From positions 2,060,001-2,124,000 of the forward strand of contig NC_086179.1 of the NCBI RefSeq assembly GCF_023053635.1: a stretch of 64,000 nt of DNA. The letters run 5' to 3'. This stretch comes from Elgaria multicarinata webbii. Lineage: Eukaryota; Chordata; Lepidosauria; Squamata; Anguidae. Each line of letters opens with the position of its first letter. The stretch's first letter is position 1. Below are positions 1 through 9,600 of this stretch, one piece after another. Both the position numbers and the translations under genes were made by a program. The notes under the pieces were generated by a model, which was not told the origin of the DNA, ran no database searches, and was given only the letters and a program-made list of their open reading frames with translations.

Positions 1-81
1 ATCCACAGCAGACAACATCCACCTGCAGTCACCCATCCCGCTGCAGGCTGAAGCCTTTCCAGCTGAGCAAATGTGACATCA

Positions 82-254
82 CTGGAATCAGTTGCCTGGC
101 GAGGTGGTGGGCTCTCCCACCCTAGAGGCCTTCAAGAGGCAGCTGGACAACCATCTGTCAGGGATGCTTTAGGGTGGATTCCTGCATTGCGCAGGGGGTT
201 GGACTCGATGGCCTTATAGGCCCCTTCCAACTCTGCTATTCTATGATTCCATGA
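82..254 (+). mobile_element. CR1 LINE, 3' end fragment
   Basis: This is the end of CR1 ORF2 followed by the short 3' UTR and an imperfect ATTCTATG-type tail. The same text recurs in about two dozen places in the window. The copy is 5'-truncated and lies in a RABL2 intron. Bases 1-81 show nothing recognisable. Confidence 0.85.
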
Positions 255-363
255 TCACATGCTAGCTGCCGCACAGCATGACCGTGGAGCTACCACGTTT
301 TCTTTCTGCCTCCCAAACGTGAGCCGTTCTGAATGAGCCACTCTTTGCACCTTCTCCAAAACA

Positions 364-548
364 AGAGACTGTGCCATAGAAGGCAAAAGAAGTTCGGACC
401 CCTCCCTCAGTAAGCCATTCCGTATGAAAGCCCTGTGTGATCGTGAGGTATGGGGCCATCAGGCTCCACGATCACACAGGCGTTTCATACGGAATGGCTT
501 ACTGAGGGAGGGGTCCGAACTTCTTTTGCCCCCTATGGCACAGTCTCT
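364..548. repeat. Fold-back palindrome (MITE-like)
   Basis: Two arms of about 84 bp (364-447 and 464-548) are near-perfect reverse complements around a loop of about 16 bp. No coding potential is seen beyond incidental frames. It is probably a non-autonomous DNA transposon. Bases 549-807 show nothing else. Confidence 0.75.
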
Positions 549-807
549 CCTATGGATTATTCACACCCCTTTGACACCCTTGTCAGCACTCTCTTGTGCT
601 CACAAGCTGGGTGGCCAGAGGGTTGTACTTCCTGCCACCCTTTTCAATCCTGGCTTATGGGGGATCGTGGCGTGTGCTTATAACATTGCCATGATTGCCC
701 CGGGCCTCCTATGAAAGCTCAAGAGATGTTTTACAACGGATAAGCAAAATACAATTAATTTCCCCTGGACTGGGCTTCGGATGAATTTGCAAAGTCTCAA
801 AGGATAC

Positions 808-837
808 AATCCATCCAGGAGAAAGCGTTCCATTAAT
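808..837 (-). CDS. RABL2: RABL2 30-bp micro-exon
   Basis: An acceptor (CTCTCTTTCAG) is followed by 30 bp that complete K40 and encode LMERFLLDG plus two bases. The following GTATCC is the likely donor. Past that point the open frame no longer resembles RABL2, where PQQLSTYAL is expected next. The exon is therefore very short, with the next one outside the window. Confidence 0.75.
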
Positions 838-2235
838 CTGAAAGAGAGGGAGAAAGACATCCGATGAGTAACAACCCCGTTTGTTACATCACAGACCTGG
901 GGAAATAAAAGGCCTTCTAATCCACGGACCATTTCCCAGCCCCCTAATTAATCCATACCATCCACATAGAATCATAGAAGAGCAGAGTTGGAAGGGGCCT
1001 CTAAGGCCATCCAGTCTAACCCCTTGCTCAATGCAGGAATCCACCCAAAAGCATCCCTGACAGAGGGTTGTCCAGCTGCCTCTTGAAGGCCTCTAGGGTG
1101 GGAGAGCCCACAACCTCCCTAGGTCACTGGTTCCATTGTTGTACTGCTCTAACAGTCAGGAAGTTTTTCCTGATGTCCAGCTGGAATCTGGCTTCCTTTA
1201 ACTTGAGCCCCTTATTCCGTGTCCTGCACTCTGGGAGGATCGAGAAGAGATCCTGGCCCTCCTCTGTGTGACAACCTTTTAAGTATTTGAAGAGTGCTAT
1301 CATGTCTCCCCTCCATCTTCTCTTCTCCAGGCTAAACATGCCCAGTTCTTTCAGTTTCTCTTCATAGGGCTTTGTTTCCAGACCCCCGATCATTCTGGTT
1401 GCCCTCCTCTGAACACGCTCCAGCTTATCTAAGTTGTAAGCCACCTTGGGCGGGTTTCTGCCCTGTGAGGTGGCTAAGACATGTTTTAAATAAATAAAAT
1501 ATACTGGACCCATGGTTTGGGGGAGGGGGGCAGACACCAGGCAGGAGTTAGGAAAACATTCTTTCCACACACCAACCATGACAGCTGGTCAGACTATGAG
1601 CAGGAGAATACCCTGAGTGGATACCTAGTGTTGTATTTTAAGGGTTTGGGGAAGGTTTTTTTGGTTAATTTTGCAGATGATTCTTTAAATGATTAATGGA
1701 TCATTTTAGGCATTGCTTGCTGGCCACGTTTTGTATTTGCTGTTAGTGAATTTAAGGCAGCCACAGAATTTAAGGCAGCCACCCCCCACTTTGGGTTTCT
1801 CTCGTTGGTCTGGGCCACAGCTGCCACCCGACACGACCACTGGCATTGCTGGATGAGGCTGATGGGAGTGGGAGCCCAAAATATCTGAACAGAACCAGGT
1901 TGGGGAAGGCTGCTATGATTCTAAGTTCGAAATAATCTGTTTGTTTGCAGCGCTCGATCTCGGAAACGGCGGTCACGGAAGTGAAGCAGGGAACATTGAG
2001 CAGGGGTTGGACTTGATGGCCTTGTAGGCCCCTTCCAACTCTGCTATTCTATGATTCTAATATCATCTGACCCGCCGCAGCCCAGGGAAGAGCCAGCGGA
2101 CGTTCAGGCCGCTCACTTGGACTTCCCCACGGCGCTGTCCCCCAGGCAGATAATCTTCACGTTCTCATCGGCGTCATATTTCTCCTGATCCAGCTCCAGG
2201 CTGGCGTCTCCGTCGCACGTCGCCTGCTTGGCCAT
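808..2235 (-). CDS. RABL2: RABL2 small GTPase, N-terminal part (gene continues left of window)
   Basis: RABL2 is an atypical Rab-like GTPase that works with intraflagellar transport at the ciliary base. Two coding exons are visible, 2235-2117 and 837-808. Joined, they encode residues 1-49 and two bases of residue 50. The protein reads MAKQATCDGDASLELDQEKY, then a beta-1 strand (NVKIICLGD) and P-loop GDSAVGKS (residues 32-39), then KLMERFLLDG. The match to remembered vertebrate RABL2 (LDQGKYDADDNVKIICLGD, LMERFLMDGF) is close. The donor after 2117 is GTGAGC and the acceptor before 837 is CTTTCAG. The split lysine codon (AA + A) restores the frame. The start ATG (2233-2235) lies shortly after an acceptor at 2272-2274, so a non-coding first exon should lie upstream in the CpG island. 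The switch regions and the rest of the G domain are outside the window. Confidence 0.88.
965..1433 (-). mobile_element. CR1 LINE, 3' part
   Basis: On the minus strand this reads the CR1 ORF2 C-terminus ([20 protein letters not shown] and so on) followed by the 3' UTR and octamer tail at about 965. It is 5'-truncated at about 1433. Confidence 0.88.
1434..1502 (+). mobile_element. L2-type LINE/SINE 3' tail
   Basis: A short piece carries the GTAAGCCACCTTGGGCG-type ending and an AATAAATAAAA tail, typical of L2-mobilised elements. It abuts the truncated CR1. The rest of 1503-1995 is RABL2 intron, with a half copy of the palindromic MITE near 1870-1908 (ACCAGGTTGGGGAAGGCT). Confidence 0.55.
1996..2059 (+). 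mobile_element. CR1 LINE, extreme 3' tail
   Basis: Only the last 60 bp or so of CR1 are present, from GCAGGGGTTGGACTTGATGG to the octamer tail. The copy is severely 5'-truncated. Confidence 0.75.
2117..2235 (-). CDS. RABL2: RABL2 coding exon 1 (residues 1-39 plus 2 bases)
   Basis: The exon proper probably runs 2271-2117, with a polypyrimidine-CAG acceptor just before 2271. Translation starts at 2235. The exon holds the P-loop and ends within the codon of lysine 40 at an AA|GTGAGC donor. Confidence 0.87.
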
Positions 2236-2271
2236 GGCGCTCTGGACACGAGTGGAGGATCCGGGCCGCAC

Positions 2272-2880
2272 CTGCAAGAAGGCAAAGAGGGCGAAAGTAG
2301 CACCTGGCACACCTCCCTGCCCCCTGCCCTGCCCCATGCGGAGGGGCTGCCGGGACCCCCAAGTGGCACTGCCCGTCTCCGGGGGGGGGGAATTCAGCCC
2401 AGTGGGCACCGACCCCCCGACCCCCTCCCCACAAACCAGGACCTCCTCCGACCCTCTGCCAAGCCCCACTTCTTCTGCATTGGCAAGGCTTGCCTGGCAC
2501 GGGCTCCCTTGGGTGGCAGCAGCGCTTGATGCCCACCCCCCCTCTCGTGGCACTGCCCCACTGCCTTCCACCTCCCCCCCCCCGCCCCACCCCAGCCCCA
2601 CCGCAGCCAGCCCCATCTCCACACAAGGCATTCCCTGGGAAGTGGGGGGAGAAGCTCCCAAGGCGGGGTCGCCCATGAATGCCCACCCCCACCCCCACCC
2701 CCCATTCCTGGGCCATAAACATGCCCTTGAAATGCCCAATGTGGCCCCATTCACCCCTCTGGGGCGGAAGGGGGACTCCGAAGCTTTGCTCGCCGTGGGG
2801 GGAGAGAACGCCATGGCTGGGGGCTGGGGGGGGAGGGGACGAAGCGAGCCCCCCACCCCCGTCTCCCTCCGCCCCGGCAC
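2272..2880. other. RABL2 first intron, GC- and C-rich, no gene seen
   Basis: This stretch is strongly strand-asymmetric (C-rich on plus) with runs of C or G. Long open frames cross it only because stops are rare in such composition. No domain or splice-supported exon was found. Confidence 0.6.
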
Positions 2881-3180
2881 CTCTCAGGCTCCCGCCTCAC
2901 GGGCCCCCACCACCACGGCCCCACGGCCGCCCCCCTTCAGGGCCCACCTCGCCCGCAGCCGGCCTTCCCCGCCCAGGCGCCGCCTCCTTCCCTCCTTCCC
3001 TCCTGCCTTCCCTGGCTCGGCTGCTACGCGACGGGACGCGGCGACGCGGCCTACTCCGCCCCGCCGCCAGGCCCCGCCAGGCCCCGGAGCAGCCGCCTCC
3101 GCTGCTCCCGCCGCCCCCGCCACGAAGCGGCCGCCTCGGTCCGCCGCCTCCTCCTCCTGCCCCCCAGGTAAGAGCAGCCC
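2880..3180. promoter_or_regulatory. CpG-island bidirectional promoter of RABL2 and NME6
   Basis: This is the densest CpG stretch near the 5' ends, with GCGGCCGC-like and CGCGACG motifs and no TATA box. RABL2 is transcribed leftward and NME6 rightward. A strong plus-strand donor (CCCCCAG|GTAAGAG, exon end at 3167) fits the end of an untranslated NME6 first exon. On the minus strand, GTGAGG near 2898 could be the donor of the untranslated RABL2 exon. The exact start sites cannot be read from sequence. Confidence 0.65.
3000..3167 (+). other. NME6: NME6 untranslated first exon (3' end defined)
   Basis: The donor CAG|GTAAGAG after 3167 has full consensus and lies in the CpG island on the coding strand of NME6. 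The 5' edge is a guess. The acceptor of the next exon is ambiguous: candidates end at 6499, 6543 or about 6570. Confidence 0.5.
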
Positions 3181-3432
3181 CCCTCCCGCCAGTCAGGACC
3201 TGCCCCCCCCCGGCAACCCAGCCCACAAGGGAGCGGTTTGGGGGTTCAGCCTCTCCCCCCCCTTCGCCCCTCTTCGCCCCAGCCCCTCTACATCTCAACG
3301 AGGCCCCCCACGCACCCACCCCACATTATGCCGGGAGGGATCCTGTCTGACTCCCCTTCTCCCCGGGGGGGGGGGGCATCCTAACTCCCACCTGGTGTCG
3401 GCCCCCCTCCCCCATGGGTCCAGTATATTCAT

Positions 3433-3478
<46 letters not shown>

Positions 3479-3516
3479 ATCTATCTATCTATCTATCTAT
3501 CTATTTATTTATTTAA
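3433..3516. repeat. (TATC)n microsatellite
   Basis: About 20 tetranucleotide units with one interruption pass into TTTA units. It borders a minus-strand LINE/SINE tail (about 3517-3655, ATGCCGCCATTCAGCC...CGGCGGCTTACAA). A second TATC run lies at 3668-3701. Confidence 0.85.
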
Positions 3517-3669
3517 GGATTTTTATGCCGCCATTCAGCCCAAAAAGGCTCTCACGGCGGCTTACAAAAGTATTTCTTGACAGTCCCTGCCCACAGGCTT
3601 ACCATCTAAAAGACATGACACAAAAGGAAAGGGGATTGGGAGGGAGGAGGAGAAGGAGGGGGAAAAGGA

Positions 3670-3701
<32 letters not shown>

Positions 3702-4343
3702 CAGGGCCGGTGCCAGACTATTTTGCGCCCTAGGCAAGGTGAGCTACTTTCACATACACCCCTTCCAAAAAAAAAAAAAAAAAAAAGCCAACTTTGATTT
3801 TTAAGAACAGATGTTTCCTGGAAAAAATAAGAAGCACAAAACTTGAAACTGCTAAATTTATTTTAAAGTGCAAGAAATACGTCATGCCAATTATAGCAAA
3901 CAAATTGGAAAGGAACGTCTATGGGTCTAAAATGCATTATTTAATAGGAATATCACCTCCAAATCATCCCCCCCCCAACTCACACGCATGCACACACACT
4001 CACACTCAGCATCACTCACTCCAAACAAACACACGCATGAACACATGCATTCGCTCAAAGACCCCATGATGCACCCCATTCACCCATACATTCTCTCTCT
4101 CTCTCTCTTCCGGGCGCGTTCTGGAAGTCCAAACCTGGAGCCGCCCCACCCCCACGCCAGCGTTCCTGGCTTCGCTTTGGCTGGGCGGGCGCGAGGCGCC
4201 ATCTCGCCCGCCCAGGCCCAGCTGAATCCTCGGGCTGGCCTGGCTCACAGCCAACACATGTGACTGCTGTGCTGTGCCCGGTGCCCCTCTTAGCTTGGCA
4301 CTAGGCGGCCGCCTGAGCGGCCTCTATGGTAGCACCGGCCCTG
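3702..4343. mobile_element. hAT-type non-autonomous DNA transposon inserted in a TATC microsatellite
   Basis: The terminal inverted repeats are CAGGGCCGGTGC and GCACCGGCCCTG. TATCTATC flanks both sides, consistent with an 8-bp duplication but ambiguous in a microsatellite. The 642-bp body matches the element at 40195-40835, including TTTCCTGGAAAAAATAAGAA, so the two define one family. No transposase frame is present. Confidence 0.82.
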
Positions 4344-4425
4344 TATCTATCTATCTAATCTATCACATGTCTTAGCCGCCTCTCAGGGCAGAAGCCTTCC
4401 CAAGGCGGCTTACAAGAAGAGGTGG
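4344..4425 (-). repeat. TATC units plus minus-strand LINE/SINE tail
   Basis: After the hAT element the microsatellite resumes and runs into a tail reading AAGGCGGCTTACAA. Bases 4426-4861 show only CA-rich low-complexity patches and no gene. Confidence 0.5.
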
Positions 4426-4861
4426 CAGAGCCAGGCCGGCTGCCCTCTCCGTTTCCTCTTCTGGTTAACAGGGCTGAATCTGAATCCGGCACCTGCTGCT
4501 GGCCCATTGCGCACACTGCCTTCCCAGCCCCTTAGTCTGGATTTCGATTGGGGCCCATGCCAAGGGGGGAGAAGGTGTGTAGATAGATAGGCAGGCAGGG
4601 GGAGGGAGAGAGGGAGACATGGGTCTCAGAGACCCGGGTTTGAGTCCAGCCTCCAGCTTGGGCAAGACATGGCAGGGCAGGGCAGAGAGGCATGTGGGGT
4701 GTGGGAGATGCAGGGACCAGGTGTGACTCCTGCGCACTGCAGGATATCCAAATCAGAACACACACACCCCTGCCCACACACACACCTCTGTGGGGCTCAC
4801 ATCAGCGCAGCTCATGCACCCGACCCGTGGAGTGACCATAGCTCAGCCACAATTGCAAATT

Positions 4862-5066
4862 GTTTTTAACGGACCCCAGAACTGTTCTTTTTAAATGGAT
4901 ACTGTTGTTTTTATACTGTTGTTTTTATGTTTCTGATGGTTTTTAAATTTTGTATACTTTTTAATGTTTACTGTTTTTAACTTTTGTAAACCGCCCAGAG
5001 AGCTTCAGCTATGGGGCAGTATATAAATGTAATAAATTAAATAAACAAATAAATAAATAAATAAAA
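4862..5066 (+). mobile_element. L2-type LINE 3' UTR and tail
   Basis: A T-rich 3' UTR leads to GTAAACCGCCCAGAGAGCTT, then the GGGGCAGTATATAAATGTAA motif and an (AATAAATA)n tail. This ending is shared by many copies in the window. Confidence 0.75.
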
Positions 5067-5099
5067 GACACGTGGATAGACACGTGTTCCCCCTCCCTG

Positions 5100-5257
5100 C
5101 TTCTCCTAATATCAGGCTCATTCCCCATCTGTGAAATGGGAATAACAGTGACACACTCCCCTTTGGGTTGTTGTGAAGACTCTCACACTAAAAACAGTGA
5201 ACCACCCAGGGAACTTCGGCTATTGGGCGGTATAAAAATGCAATAAATAAATAAATG
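5100..5257 (+). mobile_element. SINE-like fragment with L2-type tail
   Basis: A CATCTGTGAAATGGGAATAA segment and a GGTTGTTGTGAAGA segment, as in MIR/CORE-type tRNA SINEs, are followed by the L2-type GGGCGGTATAAAAATG tail. Bases 5258-5554 are AT-rich with nothing recognised. Confidence 0.5.
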
Positions 5258-5554
5258 ATGTATCCACAAAGGAAGGCAGCCTCCTCTGTGGTGGCCCCCC
5301 AACGCCCTTCAAAAGAAGATCCGACTGGGGCCAACTTTTTTTCCTTTTTGGCGCCAAGTTAAACCGTTTTCTTTTTTGCTTTGGCATTTTAACATTTGTA
5401 CATTTTATATAAACATTTAAGTTACTTTTGTACTGAATGATGGCTGTTTGTTTTGCTGATTGAAGAAAAGTTTTTTTAAAAATACTTTTTAGTGTGTAAT
5501 TGTATTGTTTTTATATTAGATTTGTTGTCTGCTTTTGATGTTGTAAGACAGTCA

Positions 5555-5571
5555 ATTTATTATTATTATTA

Positions 5572-5603
<32 letters not shown>

Positions 5604-6345
5604 TATAGCACCATCAATGTACATGGTGCTGTACAGATTACACAGTAAATAGCAAGACCCTGCCGCATAGGCTTACAATCTAATAAGTTGTAGTAAACAA
5701 TAAAGAGGGAAGGAGAATGCAAACAGGCACAGGGAAGTGTAAACAGGCACCGGGTAGGGTGAAGCTAAACAGTATAGAGTCAGAACAAACTCAATATTTA
5801 AAAGCTATAGGGAACAGAAAAGTTTTTAGCTGAGTTTTAAAAGCTGTGATTGAGTTGGTAGTTCTCAAGTGTTCTGGAAGAGCGTTCCAGGCGTAAGGGG
5901 CAGCAGAAGAAAAAGGACGAAGCCGAGTAAGGGAAGTAGAGGTCCTTGGGCAGGCGAGAAGCAGGAGAGCACGAGCGGGACAATAGTGTGAGATGAGAGA
6001 GGAGAGATAGGCAGGAGCTAGGCCGTGAAAAGCTTTGAAGGTCAACAGGAGAAGTTTATATTGGATTCTGGAGTGAATTGGAAGCCAATGAAGAGATTTC
6101 AAAAGTGGAGTGACATGGTCAGAGCGGCGGGCCAAGAAGATGATCTTAGCGACAGAGTGGTGGACAGAGACCAGCGGACTGATGTCAGACGAAGGAAGGC
6201 CAGAGAGAAGAAGGTTGCAGTAGTCCAACCGAGAGATAACCAGTGCGTGAACGAGAGTCTTGGCAGAAGAGACAGACAAAAATGGTCGAATCCTGGCCAT
6301 ATTATACAGCAATATAGATCTAATATAGATCTAATAAATAGATAG
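5555..6345 (-). mobile_element. L2-type LINE (subfamily with GTACAGCACCAT end), ORF2 C-terminal part
   Basis: The minus strand reads a long frame (6312-5791) with [40 protein letters not shown] and WNALPEHLR, the C-terminal part of a LINE reverse transcriptase. It is followed by a 3' UTR with ATGTACATGGTGCTGTACAG and a (TTA/TTTA)n tail. It is 5'-truncated and lies in NME6 intron 1. Confidence 0.85.
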
Positions 6346-6593
6346 TTTTTCGTAAATTCCAACTGTAAAGAATTCATCAGTACTAGCCTTGGGGAGTTTG
6401 TGTGCGTAACTCCTGCTAGCTGTTCAGCGCTCCCCAAACTCTCATTCCCTTCTTTTCCTGCTCCCTTAAGTTTGATGCGCTTGATGTCTTTCTGCCAGGC
6501 GGATGCTTCCTGGACAGGCCTCCACAGGCTGCTCCCCTCGGCAGGCAGCGCACCCACCTGATCCCGCCAGGGCAGAAGGAACCCAAGAACAGG

Positions 6594-6689
6594 ATGAGGG
6601 CTGTTTTGCAGACCCCTCCTCAGCGCGTGCTGCAGCTCACTCTCGCCCTGGTCAAACCAGATGCCGTGGCTCACCCCCTCTTCCTCAAG
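6594..6689 (+). CDS. NME6: NME6 coding exon 1 (residues 1-32)
   Basis: The exon encodes the start methionine through LVKPDAVAHPLFLK and ends in phase 0 at AAG|GTAAGAG. It includes the conserved KPD of the nucleotide-binding fold. Confidence 0.9.
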
Positions 6690-9600
6690 GTAAGAGCACA
6701 GCTGCAGAAGAGGACACCCGCCTTTCTGCCCAAAGATAGCATTCAGGGCACCTAATTATTCTCCCTTTCCAGACCACCTTAGAAGGCCAATCAGACGATT
6801 TTAAAATTAGATGGCTGTTGGCTGATTTGGACAAATTCATCAGCTATACCCGCAGCCTTCCTCAACCTGGGGGGCTCCAGATGTGTTGGACTGCACCTCC
6901 CATAATGCCCCAGCCAGTTGGCTGGGGCATTCTGGGAGTTGTAGTCCAACACATCTGGAGCACCCCAGGTTGAGGAAGGCTGAGCTATAGGATAGCTTTG
7001 TTTGCACTAGCTGCAAGAAAGTTAAGAGCAGCCTTTCTAAACCAGACCACTGTCAAATCCTAAGGGGGTTAAACAGAAGGAAAAGGAAAGGAACCTCTTG
7101 CGCAAGCACTGAGTCATTACTGACTCTTGGAGGGACGCCAGCTTTCGCTGACGTTTTCTTGGCAGGCCTTTTAGCGGGGTGGTTTGCCGTTGCCTTCCCC
7201 GGCCGTTATTACCTTTCCCCCAGCTAACTGGGTACTCATTTTACCGACCTCGGGAGGATGGAAGGCTGAGTTGACCTGAGCCGGCTGCCTGAAACCAACT
7301 TCCACTGGGATCAAACTCAGGCCGTGGGGAGAGTTTCAGCTGCAGAAACTGCTGCGAATGTTCTAAATCTTGATCATTTTACTGTATTCTTGTTTTATTG
7401 TATCAAATGTTTCTTTGTTTTGTGTGCTTTGTGTTTGTATTGTGATGGCTGTTGGCTATAAATAAAATATTGAGAGAGAAATAATTCATAGAATCATAGA
7501 ATCATACAATAGCAGAGTTGGAAAGGGTCTACAAGGCCATCTAGTCCAACCCCCTGCTCAATGCAGGAATCCACCCTAAAGCATCCCTGACAGGTGGTTG
7601 TCCAGCTGCCTCTTGAAGGCCTCTAGTGTGGGAGAGCCCACAACCTCCCTAGGTAACTGGTTCCGTTGTCGTACTGCTCTAACAGTCAGGAAGTTTTTCC
7701 TGATGTCCAGCCGGAATCTGGCTTCCTTTAACTTGGGCCCGTTATTCCGTGTCCTGCACTCTGGGAGGATCGAGAAGAGATCCTGGCCCTCCTCTGTGTG
7801 ACAACCTTTCAAGTATTTGAGGAGTGCTATCATGTCTCCCCTCAATCTTAATTATAAGGTCCAGCTTAAAAACAATTTTTTAAAGTAAAACATCATGTAG
7901 CCTTTGCCCCGTCTGGATTAAATTTCAGTTTGTTCGTTCTCAGCCAGCTGATATCAGACGCTAATTGAGGCTTTCTTGTTCAAAACCAGCATTTTAGGAT
8001 TGTACACAGAAGGTAATGAGTAATGGGGAGGGGGGCAGGGATAAGCCACCCGCAACTGTCATCAAAGGGAGCCCCATGCAGAATGAATGCATCACAGTGG
8101 CTCAGTCTTGAGGTCCCAAGGGCATGACTTATAGTCGCTGGTGTGGATTTGAGAGAAAGGGGCAGGGCTTCTTCACAGCCAGAAGAGTTCTCCTGGGACA
8201 CCACGTCAACCACCACCAGCAGCCCAGTGCTCTGCACCAGGGCGACCAGGGGAGGTGGACTTTGCCAGTGCTGCACTGTCTCCCCGTAAGAGCTATAGAT
8301 GGTGCCCGTCTTACCAGGCGATAGAGTCTGATCCAGGAATCCTGCAGCTCATGACCTCGTAGTGCCCCATTGCAATGTTTTGCTTTCTCTCTAAACCCTT
8401 CCCTGTGTCCCTACTCAGGAGTTGCATTACAGATACCTTTGCACATGGATCCATTGCCAAGATCTCTCCATAAAAGATGTGCGAGGTTGTGGCCAGTAGA
8501 CTCGATTGTGGCTCCCGTGCTGCCTGCCCTCTGCAGCCCCACAACTGCCCCTTCTGCCTCCCCCACCCTTGTTCGTAGTGCTGGGTTGAAGAGTTTATGA
8601 TTCATGTTCTTTCTCTTTCTAGGCTGTGCATGAGACAATCCTGAACAACAGATTCTTGATTGTCAGGAGCAAGGATCTGCTGTGGAGCAGGCAGGACAGC
8701 CAGCGCTTCTACCAGGAGCACTCAGGTAGGGTCACAGGCACCCAGAGCTTCACCACAAACATTGTTCTGTCCATCTGAGCTGGGGAAGTAGATGGAGCCG
8801 GCAGAGAAGCTGGTAGCGGCCACGTCAACAGACAGCTCTGCTTTGGAGGGATTAGGGGAGTCGTTTCCTTCCTTCCTTCCTTCCTTCTGCTACCTCCAGG
8901 CCAGCCTTACCCAAGCTGTCCCCCTCCAGATGTGTTCGACTGCAAGCCCCATAATTCCCAGCCAGCGTGCCAGATGTTTTGGGCACGCTGGTTGGGAATT
9001 ACAGGAGTTGCAGTCCAAGACATCAGGAAGGTGGGCAGCTTTGGGTGGGCTGATGCAGGCTGATTCATCTTATGCTGGTGACCCGCTGGCCCCATGCTGT
9101 CGGCAGGGACAGGTGTGGAGCCCCAAATCCTCACAGCAGGGTGTACAGGAAGCAGAAAACCCACATGCCTGTTCATACAATGAGTTTCCTACACGGAATG
9201 GATGCATCCGTGTAGGAATTGTGCCTTGCGCAGAATGGCCCTTAGCCATGAAGCTCGGTGGGTAAGCCCCTTCCTGGGACAAGTGCAGTCCCTGCACTCG
9301 TCTGCATCGCCAAGTTGCTTGAAAGACAGAAACGACGCTGCGCTTTGTGCGTAAGAAAAAGGAGAAGAATGTGGGAAATCTCGGAGGGCCTCTGATAAAA
9401 GCCTGCGTTTCTCTTCTTTTTTCAGGGCGTTTTTTCTACCAGAGGCTGGTGGAGTTCATGGCCAGGTATGCCCACGACATGTCTTGAGAAATACTCCTCC
9501 CCCCCACCCACCGCCTTCATGCCCCTGGATTCCTCTCTGTGTTGGGTGATCCCCATAGCACCCTTCAACTAAATTCACGCCAGCTGTATTTATGTAAATT

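Noticed and set aside
2113-2880. 255-codon minus-strand frame ending in the RABL2 N-terminus
   Set aside because: Only the last 40 codons are RABL2. The upstream part is intron read-through beyond an acceptor at 2272-2274.
3433-3516. CRISPR-like regular repeats
   Set aside because: Simple tetranucleotide microsatellites without spacers, in a vertebrate genome.
2228-3580. 450-codon open frame across the CpG island on the plus strand
   Set aside because: It is a composition artefact: GC/C-rich DNA without stops, proline/serine-rich without a domain, running into a TATC microsatellite and crossing the RABL2 exon on the other strand.
3794-4069. Open frame shared by both copies of the CAGGGCCGG hAT element (3794 and 40216)
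   Set aside because: The shared text reflects repeat homology. It diverges in length and frame between copies, has no transposase motif and runs into CA/CT repeats.
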